A DNA stretch of 64,000 bases. It comes from Sorangium sp025924095 (GTDB lineage Bacteria > Myxococcota_A > Polyangia > Polyangiales > Polyangiaceae). A model generated the notes under the pieces. The model saw only the letters and a list, made by a program, of their open reading frames with translations, searched no databases and was not told the origin of the DNA. A program made the translations under genes and the position numbers. How positions within the stretch are numbered: position 1 is the stretch's first letter; every line of letters begins with the position of its first letter. Shown here one piece after another: positions 53,198 to 62,616 of the stretch. The stretch is taken from positions 7,502,001 to 7,566,000 of the forward strand of contig NZ_CP150356.1 of NCBI RefSeq assembly GCF_051521505.1. Reading direction: 5' to 3'.

Positions 53198-54250
53198 TCA
53201 GATATCCGGGCGGTCGATGTACAGCGGGCACGAGAGGCAGGGGCCGCCGCAATCGCGACCAGCCTCGTCGCCATTCATCACTCCATCGCTACAGGTCGCC
53301 TCGCGGCACACGCCGTCCACGCACACGCCGCTCTGGCACGACTCGTGTGAGCTGCACCGCTCTCCTGAGTCACAGGCGGGGCACGATGGGGCGCCACAAT
53401 CCACGTCCGTCTCCGCTCCGTTGAGCACACGATCGCCGCAGCGCGCGTGCGCGCACGTCCCGTCCTCGGCGCAGATTTGCTCGACGCAATCGTCGTCGCT
53501 GTCGCACGGCTGTCCGGATTCGCAGGGATCGCAGGGGCCGCCGCAGTCGAGCGCGGTCTCTCCGGAGGACACATCCAGGATGCCGTTCTCGCACCATTCA
53601 TGGACGCACCTGCCGGACGCGGAACATGCATAGGATGGGTTTCCACAGTCCTCATCTCGTAGACAACCAACCCACTTGCCCCCCTTGCAATACCCCGACG
53701 TCTCCGGCGACGCCCCGGTCGGCTGAGGCAGGTGCGAGCCAGCTCCGTCTGTGCAGCCGTCGATCGTGCACTCGTTGCCGTCGTCGAAGACGTCGCTCCC
53801 CGAATGCTCGACCCGGATCTCCCCTGCATCTCCGCATTTGACGATACGACAGTCGCCAGGGAGCTGGTGGTCGAGCTGCTCGCGCAGGGCCAACCTGCAG
53901 ACTCCGGCGACGCACAGAGCCTGACCGCACCGTGGATCCACGGGTCCCAGGCAGTCCCGAGTCGCCTCGCAGCGCGTGGCGTTGCACTCGCCAACGGGCC
54001 GGCACGCCCGATTGCAGGGATCGCCCTCTTCCTCTGTGGCGCCAGGCTCACAGCAGCTCACCTCCTCGGGATCCGAGCACCGGCAGCGCCCGTCGATGCA
54101 CTGCGTTCCGGTCTCCTCGGGCGCGCATTCCTTCGTTGAGTCGCAAGGAGGATCCTGCTCCACGTCGACATAGGCGTCACCGCTGCAGGCCGCCCAGAGG
54201 ACACCTGCCAGGAACACCGCGCAGGAGGCACACAGGTGCCGCTTCCACAT
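53198..54250 (-). CDS. Cys-rich lipoprotein (paralogue B)
   Basis: 350 aa, lipobox W-A-A-C at about residue 21. Same architecture as the gene at 52326-53186: shared blocks include VFDDGNECTIDGC/VWDDGNPCTDDVC, ENGILDVSSGETALDCGGPC/KNGMLDPDFGETYMDCGGHC and DVDCG...C..C. It has one extra N-terminal Cys module (CIDGRCRCSDPEEVSCC). A 29-bp element shared with the next upstream gene lies about 77 bp before the ATG. Confidence 0.87.
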   Translation of the reverse strand: MWKRHLCASCAVFLAGVLWAACSGDAYVDVEQDPPCDSTKECAPEETGTQCIDGRCRCSDPEEVSCCEPGATEEEGDPCNRACRPVGECNATRCEATRDCLGPVDPRCGQALCVAGVCRLALREQLDHQLPGDCRIVKCGDAGEIRVEHSGSDVFDDGNECTIDGCTDGAGSHLPQPTGASPETSGYCKGGKWVGCLRDEDCGNPSYACSASGRCVHEWCENGILDVSSGETALDCGGPCDPCESGQPCDSDDDCVEQICAEDGTCAHARCGDRVLNGAETDVDCGAPSCPACDSGERCSSHESCQSGVCVDGVCREATCSDGVMNGDEAGRDCGGPCLSCPLYIDRPDI

Positions 54251-54326
54251 GCGCGCCACGATACCAGGCGTCCTCGTGCAGCGGACAGGGAGATCCGGAG
54301 CAGGTATGGAAACGCGAGTGTAGATA

Positions 54327-54355
54327 GCATTACGTTGAGTGCGCCAAAATTCTCT
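54327..54355 (-). promoter_or_regulatory. 29-bp shared upstream element, copy A
   Basis: Lies 77 bp upstream of the Cys-rich lipoprotein gene start. It matches copy B (55680-55708) without gaps at about 22 of 29 positions, including GCATTACG at one end and AATTCTCT at the other (plus-strand reading). A/T-rich sequence follows on the plus-strand right side in both. Possible operator or promoter element. Confidence 0.55.
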
Positions 54356-54428
54356 ACAAAAATGGATCAACGCTCCTGAAAATGAACCCGGCGCCGCGCT
54401 CGGGAGCACGCCGGTGCGAGGTGGGGCG

Positions 54429-55469
54429 CTACCACGAGAAGGAGAGCTCGGCGCCGGGGGCGGCCTCGAGGGCCCCCACGCGGACCTTCGCCTCCGGCGC
54501 GAGCAGGAACCCCGCGGCCACGGCGCCGCCGGCTGAAAGGCCGGCCCCGAGGAAGGCGCCCACCGACAGGGCCGTGAAGGTCCTCGTGCGCCCGTCGGCC
54601 TCGGCGTGGGCGTCGCAGGCCGGGAACCCCGGCCGGCAACGGAAGACCTCCCGGTGCGCCCGGGCGAAGGCGGCGTCCCGGTCGCCGGCCGCGTCGTTGG
54701 CCTCCGCGACCGAGACGCCCCCGACGACGCCGAGGACGACCGATGTGGCCGCGAGCCCGCCCACGGTCCACCAGCGCAGCTCAGGGCCGCGCGCAGACCG
54801 AGGCGGCGCCGCGCCGGGCAGATCGCCTGCCGTGCTCGCCCGGGGTCGCGCGGGCGCCTCCGCGCCGGCGCGCTGGAGCACAAGCCATACGGTCCGCTCG
54901 CCGCCCGCGTCGACGGCGGCAGGCACCTCGACCTGCCTCCCGGCGAGCTGCGCGCTCGCGCGGTGCTGGCCGGGCGCGACGTACACCGGGCGCGGGAGCG
55001 GGGAGACGCCGACCTGCCGCCCGTCCACGAGCACGGCAGCGCCCGGCTCGCTCGCGCGCACATCGAGCGCCCCGACGTGCCGTCGCGCCTCGGCGAAGTT
55101 GGCGCGCGCCAGGTCATAGCTCTCCTTGAAGCCCGGCGGGACCCAGATCTTCGGCGCCTCGGGGGTGCCGACCATGTCGAAGTAGATCGAGAGGAACTCC
55201 GCCGCCCTCGGGAACTCGCGCAACCGGAACGACAGCATCCCCACGCGGAACGCGTCGGAGGCGCTCCTCGTGAGCCGCCAGAGCGTCAGGTGGATGTCGC
55301 GCGCGTCCGCGATTCGCCCCTGGTCCACGAGCCGCTTCGCCTCGTCGAGCATCTCCTGCTCCGGTCCGGTCGGCGGCGGGCGCCGCGGGAGCGGCTCTGC
55401 CTCCGCCGCCGCCGGGCCCCATAGCAACAGCAGGACGGCGGTGATCGGGCTGTGCAGCGAGCGTCGCAT
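54429..55469 (-). CDS. PEGA/TPR-like exported protein
   Basis: 346 aa with a signal peptide (ITAVLLLLWGPAAAEAEP). Helical TPR-like region at about residues 35-120 (EQEMLDEAKRLVDQGRIADA, RVGMLSFRLREFPRAAEFLS). A PEGA-like beta domain at about residues 130-200 has GAAVLVDGRQVGVSPLPRPV. Two hydrophobic segments near residues 235-255 and 305-325 follow. This architecture is frequent in Sorangium-type genomes and is of unknown function. The start at ATG 55469 is chosen for its signal peptide. Confidence 0.8.
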   Translation of the reverse strand: MRRSLHSPITAVLLLLWGPAAAEAEPLPRRPPPTGPEQEMLDEAKRLVDQGRIADARDIHLTLWRLTRSASDAFRVGMLSFRLREFPRAAEFLSIYFDMVGTPEAPKIWVPPGFKESYDLARANFAEARRHVGALDVRASEPGAAVLVDGRQVGVSPLPRPVYVAPGQHRASAQLAGRQVEVPAAVDAGGERTVWLVLQRAGAEAPARPRASTAGDLPGAAPPRSARGPELRWWTVGGLAATSVVLGVVGGVSVAEANDAAGDRDAAFARAHREVFRCRPGFPACDAHAEADGRTRTFTALSVGAFLGAGLSAGGAVAAGFLLAPEAKVRVGALEAAPGAELSFSW

Positions 55470-56014
55470 GGTCTCGTCTCCCGGGCGTCTTCCGCGCAAC
55501 CGGCGCCCTGTGCAGTTCGCGAGGAGCTCGCAGGCGCCCTGTCGCTCGACCCGGCGCCGACGACCCGCACCGAGAGCCGCCCAACGCGATCTCCCGCCCT
55601 CGACAGGCCTCTCTTAGCAGAGATCGACGCGCGGTTGCGCTCGAAGCGCGCGGGAAAGCAGACGTCGCGCGCGTCACATGCATTACGCAGAGCGCGCTCC
55701 AATTCTCTGTTTTTTGGTCCAGCCCTCAAAAAAATCTCTCCGACTCTCCGATCAGCGGCGGTGAGGCGTCCATCGCGCCTCGGCCGAGATGCTTGTGGTG
55801 CCCTGCGGCGCAAGCGCGTCCTGCGGCCAGCCGCGTGGACGCCCGCGCCGGCCGCAGGACGCGCCTGCGACCGGGCGCGTCGGCGCGCGTGTCCGGGCGA
55901 ACGCCGCGCCTGTCCGGGCGGCGCGCCATCGCCCCGCTCCGATGAGGCCGTCCGAGGACCGCTCGCCGCGCCTCCGCGCTCGCCCTCGCGTCGCGCCGCA
56001 TCTACCATGGGGAG
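55470..56014. other. Intergenic region between divergent genes
   Basis: 545 bp without a supported gene. Contains copy B of the 29-bp element and an A/T-rich patch with T6 and A7 runs at about 55710-55735, the most A/T-rich stretch locally. Promoters for both the PEGA/TPR-like gene and the HAD gene are expected here. Confidence 0.55.
55680..55708 (-). promoter_or_regulatory. 29-bp shared upstream element, copy B
   Basis: Lies 211 bp upstream of the PEGA/TPR-like gene. Its centre is the palindrome GAGCGCGCTC, which is GAGTGCGCCA in copy A. An A/T-rich patch follows immediately, as in copy A. Confidence 0.55.
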
Positions 56015-56710
56015 ATGCGCCCCACCGTCCTCCTCTGGGACATCGACGGCACCCTGCTCTCCACCGGCGGCGCGGGCCGGCGCGCCATGGAGCGTGCGTT
56101 CGCCCGGTATGCCGGCCGGCCCGACGCGTGCGAGTCGTTCTCGTTCGCCGGCATGACCGACAGGGCGATCCTCCGGGCAGGGCTCGACGCGCTCGGGCGC
56201 GAGGTCACCGAGGGCGCGATCGACGCGCTCCTCGCGATCTACGTCGAGCTCCTCGCGGAGGAGATGTCGCTCGCCGACGAGACCCGGGTCCACCACGGCG
56301 TCGTCGAGGCGCTCGACGCCGCCGCCCGGCGGGCGGGGTGCGCCGTCGGCCTCGGCACGGGGAACGTCCGCGCGGGGGCGCAGGCGAAGCTCACGCGCGT
56401 CGGCATCTACGAGCGGTTCGCGTTCGGCGGCTTCGGCTGCGATCACGAGCGGCGCGACGAGCTCCTGCGCATCGGCGCGACGCGCGGGGCCGCGAGGCTC
56501 GCGGCGCCGCTCGAGGCGTGCCGCGTCGTGGTCATCGGCGACACGCCGAAGGACATCGCCGCGGCCCGGGCGATCGGCGCCGAGTCGATCGCCGTGGCCA
56601 CCGGCACCTACGCCCTCGCGGAGCTCGCCGCCTGCGCCCCGACCCACAGCTTCAGCGACCTCCGGGAGAACGGCGCGCTCGAGGCGCTCCTCGGCGAATC
56701 CGCTGGATGA
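56015..56710 (+). CDS. HAD-family phosphatase (phosphoglycolate-phosphatase-like)
   Basis: 231-aa haloacid-dehalogenase hydrolase. Motif I is LLWDIDGTLLST with the nucleophile and acid/base Asp, motif II LGTGN, and motif IV VVIGDTPKDIAAA. The helical cap at about residues 20-95 places it near Gph-type phosphatases. The substrate is not predictable. The gene stands alone. Confidence 0.92.
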   Translation: MRPTVLLWDIDGTLLSTGGAGRRAMERAFARYAGRPDACESFSFAGMTDRAILRAGLDALGREVTEGAIDALLAIYVELLAEEMSLADETRVHHGVVEALDAAARRAGCAVGLGTGNVRAGAQAKLTRVGIYERFAFGGFGCDHERRDELLRIGATRGAARLAAPLEACRVVVIGDTPKDIAAARAIGAESIAVATGTYALAELAACAPTHSFSDLRENGALEALLGESAG

Positions 56711-56963
56711 ACGTGCGGGATGCGAGCGCAGCGCGAACTCCAGCTCGCTGTCTCGTGTGAACGGCGTCGACGAGCCGTGGGTACGGACTCGCCGGGTAGA
56801 ATTCGAGCAGAGTTGCGTCTGATCTCGACGATGGCGTGCTCCCCGCCGCCCCGATCGGTCAGCTCACTGCCCTTCGTGCCGCCCGGGGGAGCGACCCTTC
56901 AGATTACTTTGCGTGGCCTCCCGGACCCGTTCGCCTGCCTGCCCATCCTACCAAGGAGCGTTC

Positions 56964-59945
56964 ATGCGACTGTCATTATCTTCGGCACATTGCGTCCTCG
57001 CCCTGGTCACCGGGCTCACGGGCATGCTCGGGTGCTCGGACGACCCTGGTCCCGGCAGCAGCGCGCCCGACGCGGGCCCGCCCAGCGATCCCGACGCGGG
57101 CGCGCCCGACGGCAGCCCGCCCTCCTCCGCGACGTTCGGTCCACTCGGCGATCGGCCGGATCTGCCCGTCGACGGGCGGCTCACCATCGACGGCCTGCTC
57201 TCTGCCGTCGATGTCGTCCAGGACAGGGACGGTAGGCCCCATATCTATGCCGAAGACCTCGTGGACGCGATGCGCGTCGAAGGGTATCTGACGGCGCGCG
57301 ACCGCGCGCTTCAGCTCGAGATCTTGCGGCGCACCGCCGCGGGGAGGCTCGCAGAGCTCTTCGGCGACCTCGATCCCACCACCATCGATCAGGACATCGC
57401 TCTCCGCCATGTCGGGCTCGGTCGGATCGCCAGGGCCCAGTACGACGCGCTCCCCGCGGGGGAGCTCCGCCAGATGCTCGACGCGTACGCGGACGGGGTG
57501 ACCCAGGTGTTCAGGAAGATCCGCTCCGGCGACATCCTCCCCCCCGAAGGCGCGATGGGGATACCCGCCCAGGCGTTCACCGACTGGAGCGGCGTCGACT
57601 CGCTCGTGATCAGCCGCTTCCAGAGCTACCTCCTGTCGTTCGACGCCGAGCTGGACATCACCATGCAGCAGTTCTTCGACGCCGCCCGGACGACGTTCGC
57701 GTCGAGCAGCGCCGATCCGCTCGCGCAGAAGCGCGCCGGCTTCGAGCGGGACTTCCTGAGGTTCGCCCCCTCCGAGCCCGCGGTGACAAGCAGCGGCTAC
57801 CCCGCCTCCCCGGCGCGGGAGAAGGCGCAGAAGGCGGAGGACAAGGCGGCGAAGAGAGCGTCTCGCGCGCGACGACCGGGCCGCGCCGCGCCGGGCCGCG
57901 CGAAGCTCATTTCGTCGCTGACCGGCTATCTGAGCGCGGTCCAGCGCGCCAGGAGCAAGGTCGCCCCGGAGGGCTTCGGGTCGAACAACTGGGCCATCCA
58001 CGCGAGCCGGAGCGCGACGGGGCACGCGCTCGTGGCCAGCGATCCCCACCTGTCGCTGAGCGCGCCGGCCGTCTGGTATGCCGTCTCGATCCATGTCACC
58101 GCGCCCGAGGGCAAGGACGCGAGCCGCGATGTTCACGTCGGGGGCGTCACCTTCCCCGGGATTCCGGGGATCATCCTGGGCCACAACGAGCGCGTCGGGT
58201 GGGGAGCGACGGTCGCGATGTACGATGTCACCGATGTCTATGCCGAGGAGCTCACGCCCGACGGCAAGGCCGTGCTCTTCAAGGGCAATCCAGTGCCCCT
58301 CCAGACGGTCGAGGAGGTCATCGCGATCGCTGGCAGGGAGCCCTATACCTACCGTGTCCCGATCGTGCCCCATCACGGCCCGCTCCTGCCGACCCTCGTC
58401 GACCACGCGGTGGTGGATCCGGACCCGGCCGTGGGGGCGCTCAGCGTCCGCTGGACGGGGCTGGAGCCGACGAAGGAGCTGGAGGCCCTCTTCGGCCTGC
58501 TGCGCGCTCGCTCGGTCGATGATGCGCAGGAGTCGCTCTCGAAATTCAGCGTCGGCGCGCAGAACTGGGTGATGGGCGACGCCGCGGGCGACATCCTCTG
58601 GACGACGCACGCGGCGATCCCGACGCGGTCTCGTGAGGCGTTCGCCTGGGACGCGGCCACCTACACGGGCGTCCTCCCCTGCATGGTGCTCCCCGGCGAC
58701 GGGACCGCGGAGTGGACCGGGACGCTCCCCGAGCACCTCATCCCCCGGGCGAAGAACCCGCCGGCGGGATACATCGCCACCGCGAACAACGACCCCATCG
58801 GGGACTCCCTGGACAACGATCCATCGAACGGCGCGCTCCCCGACGGCACCCCCATGTACCTGGGTTGCAGCTTCGACATCGGGTTTCGCGAGGGCCGCAT
58901 CCAGGAGCGGATCGATGCCCACGAGGGGCCTCTGTCGCCGGAGGATTGCGCGGCGATCCAGGGCGACATCAAGTCGGCGCTCGGCGCGAGGCTCGTGCCT
59001 CACCTCCTCCGCGCCATGGACCGCGCCGACGAGGAGCGCGCGACGCCCGGTACTCACCCCGATCTGAGCGCGACCCTCGCGGACGCCGCATACGACCCGC
59101 AGCGCCTCGCCGCCCTGCGGGCGCTCCTCGACGGCTGGGGCAAGGAGGCGGACTACAAGGCGGCCGCCGGCATCGATCTCGATACCGCCATGCCGCTCGC
59201 AAACGAGGGCGATGGCCCCGGCGCGATCGACGCCCGCGCCTCGGAGGCGACCTTGGTCTTCAACCTCTGGCTCGTCCGGGTGGTGCGCCGGGTGCTGGGC
59301 GACGAGCTCGGCCAGCTGGGCTTCTCGTCGTTCTCCCGGGAGCTGTCGGCGAAGGCGCTCCTCCACCTGTTCTCCGCCGATCGGGAGCAGCTCGCCACCT
59401 TCGATCCGGCCGTGCAGGACAGCACGCTGTGGGACGACATGGGCACGCCAGCGGTCGAGTCCAGGGACGAGCGCGTGCTGCGCGCCCTGCTCGACGCCCT
59501 CGCCTGGCTCGATCAACAGGGCGGCTCCGGGGCCGCGGCGCCCCGCTGGGGCGCCTTTCACACGGTCACCTTCGACGCGCTCGTCCCCCTCTTCAGCAGC
59601 CTCAGCATCCCTCCGCCAGGCGATCCCCTCTGGAGCGGCGGCTTTCCGCGCGGCGGCGACGAGTTCGCGGTGGACTCCTCGGATTACCGCCTCTCGTGGG
59701 CGCTCGACGAGTCACCGGATTTCCGGTACGTCCACGGCCCGTCGCAACGGCTCGTCGTGGAGCTCGACCCGGCGGGGCCGAAGGCGTGGAACGCCATTCC
59801 CGGAGGCAATGTCTGGGACGCCGAGAGCCCACATTTCCGCGATCAGGCGGAGCTCTGGCGAAAGAACCAGACGCACCTGGTGCCGTTCCTGCTCCCCGAC
59901 GTGATCCAGGCGAAAGAGTCGCGCACGGTGCTCGAGGCGCCGTAG
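56964..59945 (+). CDS. Penicillin-acylase-family lipoprotein
   Basis: 993-aa N-terminal-nucleophile hydrolase made as a self-cleaving precursor. AAGGAG precedes the ATG by five bases; the lipobox is M-L-G-C. The alpha part spans about residues 60-330, then a Lys/Arg/Ala-rich linker. The expected new N-terminus is at Ser340 (GFG-SNNWAIHAS), and the beta part includes FPGIPGIILGHNERVGWGAT and NWVMGDAAGDILW. Related enzymes cleave beta-lactams, cyclic lipopeptides or acyl-homoserine lactones. Lipid anchoring is unusual but seen in myxobacteria; the substrate is unknown. Confidence 0.92.
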   Translation: MRLSLSSAHCVLALVTGLTGMLGCSDDPGPGSSAPDAGPPSDPDAGAPDGSPPSSATFGPLGDRPDLPVDGRLTIDGLLSAVDVVQDRDGRPHIYAEDLVDAMRVEGYLTARDRALQLEILRRTAAGRLAELFGDLDPTTIDQDIALRHVGLGRIARAQYDALPAGELRQMLDAYADGVTQVFRKIRSGDILPPEGAMGIPAQAFTDWSGVDSLVISRFQSYLLSFDAELDITMQQFFDAARTTFASSSADPLAQKRAGFERDFLRFAPSEPAVTSSGYPASPAREKAQKAEDKAAKRASRARRPGRAAPGRAKLISSLTGYLSAVQRARSKVAPEGFGSNNWAIHASRSATGHALVASDPHLSLSAPAVWYAVSIHVTAPEGKDASRDVHVGGVTFPGIPGIILGHNERVGWGATVAMYDVTDVYAEELTPDGKAVLFKGNPVPLQTVEEVIAIAGREPYTYRVPIVPHHGPLLPTLVDHAVVDPDPAVGALSVRWTGLEPTKELEALFGLLRARSVDDAQESLSKFSVGAQNWVMGDAAGDILWTTHAAIPTRSREAFAWDAATYTGVLPCMVLPGDGTAEWTGTLPEHLIPRAKNPPAGYIATANNDPIGDSLDNDPSNGALPDGTPMYLGCSFDIGFREGRIQERIDAHEGPLSPEDCAAIQGDIKSALGARLVPHLLRAMDRADEERATPGTHPDLSATLADAAYDPQRLAALRALLDGWGKEADYKAAAGIDLDTAMPLANEGDGPGAIDARASEATLVFNLWLVRVVRRVLGDELGQLGFSSFSRELSAKALLHLFSADREQLATFDPAVQDSTLWDDMGTPAVESRDERVLRALLDALAWLDQQGGSGAAAPRWGAFHTVTFDALVPLFSSLSIPPPGDPLWSGGFPRGGDEFAVDSSDYRLSWALDESPDFRYVHGPSQRLVVELDPAGPKAWNAIPGGNVWDAESPHFRDQAELWRKNQTHLVPFLLPDVIQAKESRTVLEAP

Positions 59946-60840
59946 CCGGCGCGTCCTCCGAGGCCCACCCCGGGCCGGCATCTGTCGCCGGTACACCGAG
60001 TCCGCTCTGGCCTGGGCACCACGGCACTCCGGCGCAGATCCTCCCCATCGCCGTTGCGACCTCCGCGCGAAATGCAGCTACGCGCCGGATCTCGAATGGC
60101 AGCGAACGCACCCATTGTCTCACCGGTACCGCTGGCAGTACGCGATCGACGAGTTGGGCCACGAGGTGCGCCGCCGTGCTCTACATCCGCCGCGCACCGC
60201 AACTCGGGCAGAGGCCGCGCCCCTCGCAGGAGAAGGCGACCAGGAGGTCCTGACGGACTCCCCGGGGATCACCTTCGTCACGCTGAGGGGCCGCGTTCAC
60301 TCCACAGCTCAATGCACAACGCTGCGAGGTGTCCCGATCTCGACCAGTCGTCCGGGACGGAATGAATCGCGCGAGGGCGGCGACGACACGCGCGTCGAAC
60401 TCCTGCGAATCCGACGCCGCGCAGCTTGCGCCATTGCGCGAAATCCTTTTGAAATACGACATTTCGTGGTCCTCGAGGCAGCGGCGCGTCGGGACTGAAG
60501 CACGCGCGGGGCGCTCGAAGGCTCGCCACCGAAATGGCTTGACATGTGCGAACGCTCTACGGTCTCCTAACCACTTCGAGATGCACCTGTATGCTTCGGC
60601 AAGGTGCAACCCGGCGCGGCAACCTTTCGTAGGACAGCGACTCGCCGGTTCTACATCGAAGGGCGACGCGATCGGCTGCGGGGGCAGGGCGAGGACGGGG
60701 GACGGCGCTGGAGCCACTGAGTCCTGTTGCGATTGACACGGAAGCATCCCCGCGCGCGCCCAAACCGCTGTGACGCTGAGTGATGTTTGCTTGAACCACC
60801 CAATCCACTATCTGCCCAAGACAAAGAAGCGAGCACGAGT
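59946..60840. other. Gene-poor region before the lipoxygenase gene
   Basis: 895 bp. The left third holds the transposase remnant listed separately. From about 60300 to 60840 no gene is supported. The promoter of the lipoxygenase-P450 unit must lie in its right part. Confidence 0.55.
60050..60290 (-). pseudogene. IS91-family transposase remnant
   Basis: Minus-strand fragment containing the zinc-finger end and start of the Y2 transposase: QDLLVAFSCEGRGLCPSC, GARRM, an in-frame TAG at 60181-60183, then STAAHLVAQLVDRVLPAVPV and RQWVRSLPF. The upstream zinc-binding part and all catalytic regions are missing. It marks past transposition next to the lipoxygenase gene. Confidence 0.65.
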
Positions 60841-62589
60841 ATGATGGAGCCCAGCTCGACACCCAACTGGCGCAAATTCGGGTCCAACCTGCCCGCTGGT
60901 AGCGATTTCGTACCGCCGGGGGAAGGCTTTCCCGTCGCGAAGATCCTGGCGCTCAACCTCGGCAAGTGGAAGGACACGGCCGGGCTGCAGATCGCGCAGG
61001 CGCTTCACCTGTTCGCGTACGGGTACAAGCGCTATCGCGAGGGGAAGTTCATCATCAAGGCCACGTCCGATCTCGGGCTGGGCGCCATCTTCGAGTCCGT
61101 CGATGACTGGGAGACCTTCGACCAGTTCGACGAGTTCTTCAAGCCGTGGACCTTCATGCGGAGGCCCCTGGTAGCGGCGCGCTGGATGGAGGACGCCGAG
61201 TTCGGGCGGCAGCGCCTGGTGGGGATCAATCCGACGCACATCCGCCGCGCGACGCCGCGCGATCTCTGCGAGTTCCTGAGCGGCGCCGAGCCCCAGCCGA
61301 TCACCCTCGCCGACGGTCGCACGCTGGAGATGCTGTGCGAGAGCGGGAAGCTTTACTCCATCGACTATCGCATCTTCAAGGGCATCGTCGACACCGACGT
61401 GCAGCAAGAGCTGGGGAAGTACCCGCTGGCTCCGACGTGCATGCTGCACCAGAACGCGGCCGGCGAGCTCTTGCCCGTGGCCATACGACTGGCGCACTCG
61501 CACGGCGGGGACGGGGCGCCGCCCGACAAGATCTTCACCCCTCTCGGCCCAGCGGACGACTGGCTCACGGCCAAGATCGCCGTCGCGAGCACCGACGCCA
61601 TCTACCAGGGCGAAGTGACCCATTTACTCTTCTCGCACCTGATCATGGAGCCGTTCGCGGTGAGCACCTACCGCAACCTGCCCGCGACGCATCCGCTCCA
61701 TCAGCTGCTCAGGCCGCATTTCTTCAACACCCTGGCCATCAACGAGCTGGCTCGCCGGCGGTTCCTGGGGCGAGGGCGCTTCTTCGGCGTCACCAGCGCC
61801 GTGGCCAGCGAGGGCTCTTTCGAGCTCCTGAGGCGCGCCTATGCCGGCTCGGGCATCGGAGGATACCGCGGCAAGCCCTGGCGGTTCTTCGAGAGCGCGC
61901 TTCCCTACGATGTGTCAGCGCGCGACGTCGGCGACCTGAAAAACTATCACTACCGCGACGATGCGCTGCTGCACTGGACCGCGATCCAGGAGTACGTCGA
62001 ACAGGTCTTGAAGGTCGCCTTTCCGACGCCACGATGTCTGGCGAGCGACGCCAGCCTGCAGAGGTGGGTTCAAGAGCTGGCGTCTCCTGATCTTGGCGAC
62101 GTGAACGGCCTGCTCCCGCCGGAGAGCTCCGATCAGCTCAAGACGCTCACGAACCTCGACGACCTGGTCGCCATCGTCACCAACATCATCTTCACGGCGA
62201 CCGCGTACCACGCCGCCGTCAACTTCGGCCAAGCCGATTATTATACCTGGATCCCCAATGCTCAGTTCTCCACCTATCGCCCCTACAGCGATATCCTGAA
62301 CGGAGACGACAAGCGACAGTTCAAGCCGCTGGAGCGTCTCCCGGGGCGGACACAGAGCATTCGCCAGATGGTGCTCAGTCGCTCGCTCAGCATCGGTCCA
62401 CCGCTGACCAGCGCGAGCCTCACGACGATGAAGTGCATGTTGCAGGATCCAGCGGCAAAGCAGGCGTTCGCTCGCTACCGCGAGCGCCTGGTCCACATCG
62501 AGCGGGAGATCACCGAGCGCAATCGCACCCGCGAGCAACCGTATATGTACCTGCTCCCTTCGATGGTCCCCCAGAGCGTCGCGATCTGA
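60841..62589 (+). CDS. Lipoxygenase
   Basis: 582-aa non-haem iron dioxygenase that would insert O2 into polyunsaturated fatty acids to give hydroperoxides. There is no PLAT domain, as in many bacterial forms. Iron ligands are complete: His261 and His266 (HLLFSH), His457 and Asn461 (YHAAVNFGQ), and the C-terminal Ile582. Conserved HLIMEPFAVSTYRNLPATHP and RPHFFNTLAINELAR support a functional site. The start is ATG 60841, with another ATG at 60844. The P450 gene begins 28 bp later, so they are likely co-transcribed. Confidence 0.95.
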   Translation: MMEPSSTPNWRKFGSNLPAGSDFVPPGEGFPVAKILALNLGKWKDTAGLQIAQALHLFAYGYKRYREGKFIIKATSDLGLGAIFESVDDWETFDQFDEFFKPWTFMRRPLVAARWMEDAEFGRQRLVGINPTHIRRATPRDLCEFLSGAEPQPITLADGRTLEMLCESGKLYSIDYRIFKGIVDTDVQQELGKYPLAPTCMLHQNAAGELLPVAIRLAHSHGGDGAPPDKIFTPLGPADDWLTAKIAVASTDAIYQGEVTHLLFSHLIMEPFAVSTYRNLPATHPLHQLLRPHFFNTLAINELARRRFLGRGRFFGVTSAVASEGSFELLRRAYAGSGIGGYRGKPWRFFESALPYDVSARDVGDLKNYHYRDDALLHWTAIQEYVEQVLKVAFPTPRCLASDASLQRWVQELASPDLGDVNGLLPPESSDQLKTLTNLDDLVAIVTNIIFTATAYHAAVNFGQADYYTWIPNAQFSTYRPYSDILNGDDKRQFKPLERLPGRTQSIRQMVLSRSLSIGPPLTSASLTTMKCMLQDPAAKQAFARYRERLVHIEREITERNRTREQPYMYLLPSMVPQSVAI

Positions 62590-62616
62590 TCGACCCGCGA
62601 GAAAGGAATTCGCCCC

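Noticed and set aside
60539..60570. TTGACA as a promoter for the lipoxygenase
   Set aside because: No suitable -10 hexamer at 16-19 bp spacing, and it is 300 bp from the gene.
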